Below, in pieces: positions 1 to 5,625 of a DNA stretch of 7,091 bases. The notes under the pieces are model-generated. The model saw nothing but the letters and a program-made list of their open reading frames with translations. It had not been told where the DNA came from and ran no database searches. The translations under genes were made by a program, and so were the position numbers. The DNA is taken from contig PLZT01000564.1 in NCBI GenBank assembly GCA_003152255.1, forward strand, positions 1-7,091, written 5' to 3'. Positions within the stretch are counted from its first letter, which is position 1. Each line of letters opens with the position of its first letter. This stretch comes from Methylocystaceae bacterium. Its GTDB lineage: Bacteria > Pseudomonadota > Alphaproteobacteria > Rhizobiales > Beijerinckiaceae.

Positions 1-62
1 GCCGACTAATGATTCCGGGTACTAGATCCCATTCCTGAAACCGATGATCGTCGGAAACGACC

Positions 63-269
63 TCACGGAGAACGCCTTTTCTTGCCGCGACGGGCGAGCC
101 AATCCCTGACTGCCTCCTCGACGATTTCGTAGGCATTCCTGTCGTCATCCAGCGCGGCCTTCTTCAGTTCCTTGATGAGATCGGCGTCCAAATAGGAGAG
201 GAACGGCTTGCGCCCGTCCGCACGGGCACGATCCGCAGGCTTCGACTCCTGTTTCGTCTTTCCTACCAT
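63..269 (-). CDS. Ribbon-helix-helix (CopG/ParG-like) small DNA-binding protein
   Basis: This 68-residue protein has the layout of a ribbon-helix-helix regulator. A basic, flexible N-terminus (about residues 1-21, rich in K and R) precedes a short strand (PFLSYLD, 22-28). Helix A follows (about 29-40, LIKELKKAAL), then a turn (DDDRN) and helix B (about 45-60, YEIVEEAVRDWL), and the protein ends in a basic tail. Proteins of this type dimerise and insert the paired strands into the major groove; many are plasmid or integrative-element partition partners of ParA or autorepressors. The start at ATG 267-269 is preceded by only a weak AGG. No partner gene is visible: 62 bases remain downstream before the window edge, so a ParA-like neighbour cannot be checked. 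The fold call is fairly secure; the role in partition or regulation is inference. An antitoxin is a possible alternative, but no toxin gene is adjacent. Confidence 0.75.
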   Translation of the reverse strand: MVGKTKQESKPADRARADGRKPFLSYLDADLIKELKKAALDDDRNAYEIVEEAVRDWLARRGKKRRSP

Positions 270-304
270 GGAAACCTAGATAGCTGGCTTTCTGACTTTC
301 CTAC
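258..304. repeat. Two direct CTTTCCTAC copies around the RHH start
   Basis: The nonamer CTTTCCTAC occurs at 258-266 and again at 296-304, 38 bases apart start to start. The first copy overlaps codons 2-4 of the ribbon-helix-helix gene and the second lies where its promoter should be. Ribbon-helix-helix proteins often bind short direct repeats and repress themselves, so this could be an operator. Two 9-mers alone are weak evidence. Confidence 0.25.
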
Positions 305-480
305 ATGCTTAACGTCGCAGGCGTCAGGTGTTTCGGCAAGCGGTATTTCTCATGGAATCGGCGGTTTTCCCTGAGATTCCGATGCAGTCGGCTAAGCGCT
401 TGATTGGACGGACCGCAGCCTCGGTTTCAATCGCACCTTCAAAAAAATCCGAAAATCCTACGAATCGCGTCAGCGCCATC

Positions 481-510
481 TTGACACCTGCGGCGGCTCC
501 GTGTTCTTAT
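481..510 (+). promoter_or_regulatory. Candidate sigma-70 promoter with consensus -35
   Basis: A perfect TTGACA lies at 481-486. Eighteen bases later comes TCTTAT (505-510), which matches the -10 consensus at four of six positions. Transcription would start near 517, almost exactly at the ATG of the small open frame at 519, giving a leaderless message, or a leader of about 420 bases for the DUF6634 gene. The poor -10 box keeps confidence low. Confidence 0.35.
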
Positions 511-518
511 TTCGTTCC

Positions 519-617
519 ATGAACACGACCCGCACCATACGCGAACGCGAGACCATAGAACGGCTGCTTGTCAGCCGGCCGGCTCCGTTCGCCCTCCGCG
601 GAGCCCGCTACGAATAG
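519..617 (+). CDS. Possible 32-residue peptide, unrecognised
   Basis: An ATG at 519 opens 32 codons ending in TAG at 615-617. The peptide is strongly charged at the start (alternating R and E, as in RERETIERLL) and then has SRPAPFALRGARYE, which reads more like protein than like a random frame; most codons end in G or C, as in the neighbouring genes. There is no Shine-Dalgarno sequence, but the candidate promoter at 481-510 would start the RNA within a few bases, which would suit leaderless translation. I do not recognise a family. It may equally be chance: the frame is short and overlaps an inverted repeat. If real it would be a small leader peptide or the 5' remnant of a longer gene that now stops at the TAG. 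Confidence 0.25.
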   Translation: MNTTRTIRERETIERLLVSRPAPFALRGARYE

Positions 618-897
618 CGTGCGTGGAGGGCGCGTATTCGAGTGTCCTCCGATGTGTGTTCTGCAATCCCGTCCCTTCCTGATCGCTGCCGTCGGCGCCG
701 ATGCGCCCGCGATGACCGCGTCCGTATTCACGACTGTTCCCGTCGCCTCCGGCTTCCCCGCCGAACGGGAACGCCTGCCCGGCGTCCCGATACGCGCGTG
801 ATCGCGCGCTGACCGCCGGGCCTCCTTCCCGCTTCATCGAATCCTGAACGACCGCCGCCGATCCCCGCGGGGACCGTCACCAGAAATCTTACCCCCG

Positions 898-928
898 CGC
901 AGGCTCTCCGCCTGCGGGAACGCAGGAG
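898..928 (+). promoter_or_regulatory. Two competing hairpins over the DUF6634 ribosome binding site
   Basis: CGCAGGC (898-904) and GCCTGCG (910-916) form a perfect 7-bp stem with a five-base loop. CCTGCG (911-916) can instead pair with CGCAGG (921-926) across the loop GGAA, a GNRA tetraloop. The second hairpin buries AGG of the AGGAG Shine-Dalgarno sequence (924-928), while the first leaves it free. The two cannot form together. This is the plan of a translational on/off switch. The pairing is seen directly; a regulatory role is inference, and no known riboswitch class is recognised. Confidence 0.4.
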
Positions 929-936
929 TTTTGTCC

Positions 937-1278
937 GTGAACAAGCCTTTCATCTTCGACCCCTCCATCGACGACGTGATCGCCAAGACGCGCGCGTTGT
1001 CGGACGACCTCGCCCGCATCCTCGCCGACGGCGGCCCGAGCGCCGCCGACCTCGCCGACGCGCCGATCCTCGACCGCTACGTGATCATCCCGCGCATGCG
1101 GCCGAGCCTCGCCGGATTCGTCGCCGGCCATCCGATCCTTGGAGATAGGGTTGCGAGGACCTCTGAGGTCTTCGCGATTCAGTCGGACGATCGCGACCGC
1201 GGCGGATGGGCGCGGACGTACAGCCGCTTCTATCGCCTTGGCCGCGCCGCCGGCGCCGCGCGCGGGAGGGACCAATGA
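937..1278 (+). CDS. DUF6634-like protein
   Basis: This 113-residue protein has no signal peptide or membrane segment. An N-terminal helical part (IDDVIAKTRALSDDLARIL, about 11-29) leads to a conserved-looking block, ADLADAPILDRY (38-48), then RPSLAGFVAGHPILGD (55-70), and ends with GWARTYSRFYRLGR (90-103). The order, with DAPxLD, GHPxLxD and a terminal WARTxSRxYRLG, matches what I recall of DUF6634, a family of unknown function in alphaproteobacterial accessory regions; the match is from memory. Two starts are possible. TTG at 931 lies only two bases from AGGAG (924-928), whereas GTG at 937 lies eight bases away, so GTG is preferred. The stop overlaps the next gene's ATG (ATGA at 1275-1278), which implies translational coupling with the ATPase remnant. 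Translation may be controlled by the hairpins at 898-926. The gene looks intact although its partner is broken. Confidence 0.65.
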   Translation: MNKPFIFDPSIDDVIAKTRALSDDLARILADGGPSAADLADAPILDRYVIIPRMRPSLAGFVAGHPILGDRVARTSEVFAIQSDDRDRGGWARTYSRFYRLGRAAGAARGRDQ

Positions 1279-2007
1279 AAACGGTCCGCAAACCCCGCAA
1301 ACCCGTCGCCAAGGGCGCCCGAAAACCGGGGAGAGGCCTCGCCGCGCTCTCCGACGCGGCGACGGACAACGATGCCGACGCCGACGCAGCCGTAGACCGC
1401 GACGACTTCAATGACATCGCCGCGGCGAACGACTCCGTCGATCAGGATGACGACGACGACATCGATGTCCTCAACGACGTCGGTTCCTGCGCGACCGGCT
1501 ACGTCGGCGTGACGAATTCCTTGGCTTGGCATTGCCTGCGCTCGGCTCTGCCCGCGGACATCCGCCGACGCATCAGGCAGGGCCGGCCTGTCCCCCCCCG
1601 TCATCTAGGCGCCCGGCGCCGACTGGGTCGCCCCGCTGTCGCGAACGCTCGATCGCGACGAGAGGCGCGTGACGTTGGTCACACGCGACGGAACCAACCG
1701 CAGCGGCCACCAGCCCACGCAGGGGAACGAGGACGTCGCGAAGGCCCTCGCCAACGGACGCTCGATCATCGGCGTCTCGCCGGCGCCGGCACGGAGCCTG
1801 CCGTCGGCGCTGCTCTCAGCGGCGGACGCCTTCGTGACGGTGGCACCGCCCGACGCGCGGATTCTTCGCAAACTCCTTCGCGCCCACGGGCGCGGAAGGA
1901 CTCCGGCGGACATCCCGGATGTCGCGGCGTTGTCCTTCGCCGAGATCGTTTCGGCGTTCCGCGCCGGCGCGACCGCGCGGGACGTGGTCACGAAGCTCCG
2001 CCGCCGA
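1275..2007 (+). pseudogene. N-terminal remnant of an accessory AAA-family ATPase, frameshifted and truncated
   Basis: The start is clear: ATG at 1275 overlaps the preceding stop and has GGAGG at 1265-1269. The first 20 residues are very basic, residues 30-66 are an aspartate-rich linker, and then comes GYVGVTNSLAWHCLRSALPADIRRRIRQGRP (76-105). At 1592-1599 a run of eight C shifts the frame. The protein continues one frame over as APGADWVAPLSRTLD, on through GNEDVAKALANGRSIIGVSPAP and LLSAADAFVTVAPPDARILR, up to about DVVTKLRRR (1981-2007). A TAG at 1606-1608 interrupts this second frame even if the run is corrected. The text resembles the N-terminal region of AAA-family ATPases that I associate with DUF6634 genes in rhizobial mobile elements; this is recalled, not searched. 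No Walker A or B motif is present, because the homology ends near 2000 where a foreign sequence begins. It cannot make a working ATPase. Confidence 0.6.
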
Positions 2008-2359
2008 TTTCTTGCGCAAATTGCGCGGCAGGCAATAGCTCGAGACCCGTCGCGCGGGGCAGGTCGCGGCGGATCGCCGCAAGCACGGCCGCGAGGCGAC
2101 GGGTGGAGAGCGTCATGGCGTCGCCGTCGGCCAGGAAAACACGCTTGACGCCGGCGCCATACTGTTCGCCGCAGCGCCGGATGCTCTCGAACACTTCCTC
2201 CTCGCCACGGGGACGGAAGCGCTTTTGCGGGGCGGTGTACATTTCGCAGAACGTGCACCCGCTCCAGGAGCAGCCGTCGGTCACGGGCAGGATCAGCGAA
2301 TCCGCTTCGCTCGGCGGGCGATAGACGGGTTCGACATATCGGATGGGGGCGATGGTCAT
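1993..2359 (-). pseudogene. 5' part of a radical SAM protein gene, frameshifted and truncated
   Basis: Reading leftward from ATG 2357-2359, the protein has a family-like opening (PIRYVEPVYRPPSEADSLIL) and the cluster motif DGCSWSGCTFCEMY with C30, C35 and C38. This CX4CX2C spacing occurs in one branch of radical SAM enzymes, where the cysteines hold a 4Fe-4S cluster that cleaves S-adenosylmethionine. FLADGDAMTLSTRRL (75-89) follows, as expected of the SAM domain. At the GGGG run 2056-2059 the frame shifts: dropping one base restores RVSSYCLPRNLRKKSAAELR. Homology ends at about 1990-2010, where the sequence becomes the antisense of the ATPase remnant. About 120 residues remain, well short of the 290 or more I recall for the family, so the barrel is incomplete and the substrate unknown. 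No Shine-Dalgarno sequence precedes the ATG. It lies downstream of the DUF763 gene on the same strand with a 172-base gap. Confidence 0.75.
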
Positions 2360-2407
2360 GCGTGAGCGACAGACTTTCCGGAACGGACGAAGGGACGAAG
2401 CCGGAGT

Positions 2408-2428
2408 TTATCGCAGCGGAAGTGATAA
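2408..2428. repeat. Small inverted repeat upstream of the radical SAM start
   Basis: TTATC at 2408-2412 and GATAA at 2424-2428 are perfect inverted copies 11 bases apart, about 50-70 bases upstream of the radical SAM start. This is operator-like in size, but five-base arms can arise by chance. The rest of the gap 2360-2531 shows no convincing promoter or terminator. Confidence 0.2.
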
Positions 2429-2531
2429 CCGAAACGCTTTGCTGGCCGATTGCTGGTCGCGGCGGGCGAAAGGGGCGTCAAACCGGTTGAGTTCTTCCCG
2501 TGCGGCCCGGCTATTTGCTTGCTCTCAATTC

Positions 2532-3809
2532 TTAAGTCGTTTTGTTCCGCCGCCCGGTCGCCGGCCAATCCGAGTCGTCGGCGGGAACAGGTTCCCAGCC
2601 GAACACGGTCCGGCCTGCGTATTCATGCGAACGCCGCATTTCCTCGGCGACGAATTCCGGCAGCCAAGGACCCGCGACGCTCCGCTCGATACGCCTTGCC
2701 TGCTCGTCGAGCCGGCGGAGGGCCTCGAGCCTATCCGTGTTTCCGAGCTTGGCCTTCGTGACGGCGCTCTTCAAGACGTCGATCGTCTTGTCGTACACAT
2801 TGACCGGAACTGGATAAGGATGCCGGTCCTTGCCGCCATGAGCGAGCGAGAAGCGCGCTGGATCGCTAAAGCGGCAGGGGGCGCCGTGCACGACCTCCGC
2901 TATCATGGCCAAGGACCGAACCGTGCGGGCGCCGACGCCCGGCACGAGCAGCAAATCGGCGAAGTCTTTTGGCCCGCGATCCGCCGCGACGGCGAGCGCG
3001 CCGTGCAGCCTGCGGAGCATCACGTCCTTTGGGCGGATGTCGTGATGGTCCGGCATAACGAGGTGGGGGAGCAAGGGCTGTGGGGACGGGTGCTCTGTTT
3101 TCCCCTCAACCGCGGCCATCTCGCGAACTATTCCGTCCGGTCCAATATCACGCAGAAGATCGAGTTGGCGCCCCCGCGAAGCTTCGGCCCGGCGGTCGGT
3201 GAGATTGACGATCTTTCCCTGATTTGCGCCGTCGATCGCCGTATGCGGCGCCTCGACGAAATTTTTCAGCCCTTCCGAAAGCCAATGGTAGCGGCGGGCG
3301 AGTCGGGTCTCGCCGTTCATGCCCTGCTGAACGACAACCCAATTACCGTCGTCCGTCACGATGAAGCCATGCAGATAGAGATCGAAACCGTCCTGCACAG
3401 CGGCGCTATCCACCTTGGCGACGAGCCGGCTGGCGCGCGCAAGCGCCTCTCCGTCGAAGCCGACGCGCTCGCCGATGGTCGTCAATTCCAGCGGCGTTTG
3501 GCGGGAATGCCAGCCGCGGCCGCCGCAGACATGGATGCCGAGTTCGCCCGAGAGCGGCGCGAGTCCGCGTTTGAGCGCGCCGATCACGCTCGTGGTGATC
3601 CCCGAGGAATGCCAGTCCATCCCCATTACGGCGCCGAAAGACTGAAACCAGAAAGGATGGGCGAGACGGCGCAAGAATTCATCGCGACCATAATGGTGCA
3701 CGATCGCCTCGGCGATCACCCCGCCCAGCCTCGCCATGCGCTGGCCGAGCCACGCCGGAACCCGTCCGTTGTGAAGAGGCAGATCGGCGCTACCTGACCG
3801 TCGAGCCAC
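2532..3809 (-). CDS. DUF763 domain protein
   Basis: The 425-residue product is a full-length member of DUF763 (COG1415), a family known from archaea and scattered bacteria with no established function. It begins ARRSGSADLPLHNGRVP and continues with FWFQSFGAVMGMDWHSSG (about 53-70), ITTSVIGALKRGL (71-83) and CGGRGWHSRQTPLEL (95-109). The middle holds FDLYLHGFIVTDDGNWVVVQQGMN (142-165). Near 285-308 is a helix-hairpin-helix-like segment, LLLVPGVGARTVRSLAMIAEVV, then FSLAHGGKDRHPYPVP (320-335). The hairpin motif with GVG suggests contact with DNA backbone, but this is inference. GTG at 3807-3809 is chosen as start because GGAGG (3814-3818) lies four bases upstream and family homology begins there; an ATG at 3872 would add 21 unrelated residues. 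No signal peptide or membrane segment is seen. The gene looks intact and stands alone, 343 bases from the upstream DUF6880 gene. Confidence 0.9.
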   Translation of the reverse strand: MARRSGSADLPLHNGRVPAWLGQRMARLGGVIAEAIVHHYGRDEFLRRLAHPFWFQSFGAVMGMDWHSSGITTSVIGALKRGLAPLSGELGIHVCGGRGWHSRQTPLELTTIGERVGFDGEALARASRLVAKVDSAAVQDGFDLYLHGFIVTDDGNWVVVQQGMNGETRLARRYHWLSEGLKNFVEAPHTAIDGANQGKIVNLTDRRAEASRGRQLDLLRDIGPDGIVREMAAVEGKTEHPSPQPLLPHLVMPDHHDIRPKDVMLRRLHGALAVAADRGPKDFADLLLVPGVGARTVRSLAMIAEVVHGAPCRFSDPARFSLAHGGKDRHPYPVPVNVYDKTIDVLKSAVTKAKLGNTDRLEALRRLDEQARRIERSVAGPWLPEFVAEEMRRSHEYAGRTVFGWEPVPADDSDWPATGRRNKTT

Positions 3810-4152
3810 GAATCCTCCAGAAAGCGAATTGAAAATCAAAATGCGGCCGCGCCGGCCGGAGTGCAAGACCACGAGCGATGAAAATGGATCAACGAAATCG
3901 CGGGTCCAAAATCAGGAGCTTTAACAGCTACACAAAAATCACTCTGGCAGTGCCTGACGCCGCCCTGGCATCACGGCTTCTGACGCTAGTGCAAACGGTA
4001 CACCGGAGTGATCCACACGACCAAGAAAGACGGCCAGTAACACATTGAGTTTGCGAGGTTCATGGCTCGCCGTAACAATCCTCTCTTGGACACAATTATA
4101 CTAAAATAATCCATTTTCTCATCTTCTCCCCTAAATCGTTCAAGAGTGAAGC
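3810..4152. other. AT-richer intergenic gap between the DUF6880 and DUF763 genes
   Basis: No gene is supported here; the few open frames are short. It holds two long-range inverted repeats: ATCACTCTGG (3938-3947) against CCGGAGTGAT (4003-4012), nine of ten matching, and CTCTTGGAC (4083-4091) against GTTCAAGAG (4138-4146), eight of nine matching. On the minus strand a perfect TATAAT occupies 4100-4095, but no -35 box stands at the right distance. A GC-rich palindromic patch at 3843-3859 lies about 35-50 bases upstream of the DUF763 start. The gap presumably carries the DUF763 promoter; no clear terminator for the DUF6880 gene is seen. Confidence 0.4.
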
Positions 4153-5589
4153 TCAAGAAACCAGGCTCCAAAACGAGCTTTTCTTGCCGTGCTTTGCGCG
4201 CAGCCTGCCAACGAACGCCTCGTGCGTCTCGAATTTTCCGAAATCCGGGATCGATAAGGCGAGGCTCGCGCAATCCATAAGGTGGCGGGAGGCATGTCGA
4301 TATCGGCTGGATCGGCTCTGATCGAGCGAGAAATCAATCATTGCCCTGAGCAGCAAAGTCGCCGCCAGCGGATGCTTTCCAGCAAACGCGTTCGCAGCCG
4401 GGGTCAATATCTCATAATGGTCGCCATTCAATTCTTCGGACCGGTTGATCACAAGATTTGCGGCGCGATCGAGTGCAGGCCAAGACGCCAAAAACGACAG
4501 CGCCTGAAGTAGACTCTTGTATTTCTCAGCGTAGTCGAGGGCACGATTTTCAGCCTCGATGTCATCGAAATCAGGAAGTCGCTTGAGGTAAGCCCGTAGG
4601 TGCGTTGGCGACAAAGATCGCTCGAAACATGACCAGCGCACCGCCTGGGCGTCGTCGCTTCGCCCAAGCGCATCGAGCACATCGATGCGCGCGTCTTCCC
4701 ATTCAAAATCGAGCCAGCCAGATCGCGTGTGTTCAGTGGCCTCAATCGTTTGTAACGCTTCTTCAGTCCGGCCTGCCGCGAGAAGTCGCCGAGCAATGTG
4801 CGCGGCAATCCGGGGAACCTTTCTTGTTTGGCTGTCGTACTGGGCGATGAACGAATCGACATCACCCTGCGCATCAGCAATCTCTTTCAACGCCAGGTGA
4901 ATTACGCTCGCTCGATGTCGATTGGCGATGTCGTTTTCGTAGATCGGACCGCCCGATGACCAGCCGATTTTTCGTCTCTCTTCTTCTGGAAGCTTTTTAA
5001 CGGGCTCCTTGGACAAGGCGATCATGCGTTGCTTCAAATGCTCAAGACCCTTTTCACCCAACGCAGGACGGAGCGCGCTGATAAGGTAGTCAAATTGGCC
5101 GTAGTTGTTCTCGATCAGCGCTTGAAACGTACGATCCGCCAATGCCTTCGAATCGGCATTTGCAGCTTTGGCGAGCTCCCCTAGGTCATTCGCGGCTGAA
5201 TGAAATATCCCGATCACGGTCCCGCTGCTATCGTCGCAGCGCTCGAAGATCGAATTAGCCAGCGCTAGGAATCCCCACATGAGATCGAGCGCTTCGGTCA
5301 CATCGGCTTTCGCCACCTGCTCGACAATAGCGCGTCGCTGTGTTTCCAAATCGTCGGCCAGCGCACGTCGGTTCTGCCAGTCAACGAAAGTGCGAGAACG
5401 CGCAATGGCGCTCAGGCGTTTGCGGATTTCGCGCGCAGCCTCGGCCGGGCTCTGCGCTCCCGCCAGCTCGAGCCGCAAACGGCGTTTCGCCGCCGCGTCG
5501 CCAGCGCTGATCTCAATCAACAACTCGGCTAGACGTTCAGCTCCGAGCGCTTCGAGATTTTTCGCGTTGAGTGTCTTTTTCACCACCAC
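4153..5589 (-). CDS. DUF6880 family protein
   Basis: This 478-residue, almost wholly helical, soluble protein matches the DUF6880 family known to me from Alphaproteobacteria; its function is not established. Recognisable blocks are KTLNAKNLEALGAERLAELL (5-24), DAAAKRRLRLELAGAQSP (31-48), RTFVDWQNRRALADDLETQ (66-84), ALDLMWGFLALANSIFERCDDSSG (100-123), a GWSSGGPIY segment (209-217), and TPAANAFAGKHPLAATLLLRAMIDF (396-420). Helix pairs such as IARRLLAAGRTEEALQTIEA (265-284) and LDALGRSDDAQAVRW (305-319) look like TPR-type repeats, so a scaffold or protein-binding role is plausible but inferred. The start is uncertain: three GTG codons stand in tandem (5581-5589) after only a weak GGCGGG. The length appears complete. 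It lies 36 bases downstream of the flavin reductase gene on the same strand, so co-transcription is possible. Its third codon positions look somewhat less GC-rich than those of the DUF763 gene. Confidence 0.85.
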   Translation of the reverse strand: MVVKKTLNAKNLEALGAERLAELLIEISAGDAAAKRRLRLELAGAQSPAEAAREIRKRLSAIARSRTFVDWQNRRALADDLETQRRAIVEQVAKADVTEALDLMWGFLALANSIFERCDDSSGTVIGIFHSAANDLGELAKAANADSKALADRTFQALIENNYGQFDYLISALRPALGEKGLEHLKQRMIALSKEPVKKLPEEERRKIGWSSGGPIYENDIANRHRASVIHLALKEIADAQGDVDSFIAQYDSQTRKVPRIAAHIARRLLAAGRTEEALQTIEATEHTRSGWLDFEWEDARIDVLDALGRSDDAQAVRWSCFERSLSPTHLRAYLKRLPDFDDIEAENRALDYAEKYKSLLQALSFLASWPALDRAANLVINRSEELNGDHYEILTPAANAFAGKHPLAATLLLRAMIDFSLDQSRSSRYRHASRHLMDCASLALSIPDFGKFETHEAFVGRLRAKHGKKSSFWSLVS

Positions 5590-5625
5590 CCGCCGTTGTT
5601 CGCAGAAAACCCCAAGGCCGCAACC

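Larger units (their letters stand above)
270..936 (+). other. Long gene-poor stretch, possible structured leader of the DUF6634 gene
   Basis: Between the leftward ribbon-helix-helix gene and the rightward DUF6634 gene lie about 660 bases with no convincing protein gene; open frames here are short and lack family resemblance. The second half is rich in inverted repeats. CGGCTG at 561-566 can pair with CAGCCG at 572-577, which overlaps the 12-bp palindrome AGCCGGCCGGCT at 573-584. GTTCCCGT at 736-743 pairs perfectly with ACGGGAAC at 765-772, whose bases can instead join a stem of 767-775 with 781-788. A 12-bp palindrome, TCCCCGCGGGGA, sits at 862-873, and two competing hairpins lie at 898-926. 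Hairpins are frequent by chance in GC-rich DNA, so a structured RNA is only a suggestion. Confidence 0.35.

Noticed and set aside
328..801. Open frames of 64-88 codons on both strands in the leader region
   Set aside because: None has a ribosome binding site, family resemblance or consistent codon use; several overlap each other. Only the 519-617 frame was kept, at low confidence.
862..873. Palindrome TCCCCGCGGGGA as a transcription terminator
   Set aside because: No T-run follows it on either strand and a perfect 12-mer palindrome leaves no proper loop; it is noted only as part of the structured tract.
1206..1274. An upstream start for the ATPase frame
   Set aside because: It would overlap the DUF6634 gene by about 70 bases. 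ATG 1275 has a good GGAGG site and the standard ATGA overlap.
1605..2258. A 217-codon open frame on the minus strand
   Set aside because: It is antisense to the ATPase fragment and crosses the junction into the wrong frame of the radical SAM gene; it is arginine-rich with no motif.
2343..3797. A 484-codon open frame on the plus strand
   Set aside because: It lies antisense to the DUF763 gene, whose protein shows family motifs throughout; the plus frame shows none and is the usual by-product of GC-rich codon use.
3843..3859. GC palindromes GCGGCCGC and neighbouring GCCGGCC as an operator or terminator of DUF763
   Set aside because: Short GC palindromes are common in this base composition and nothing else supports a site.
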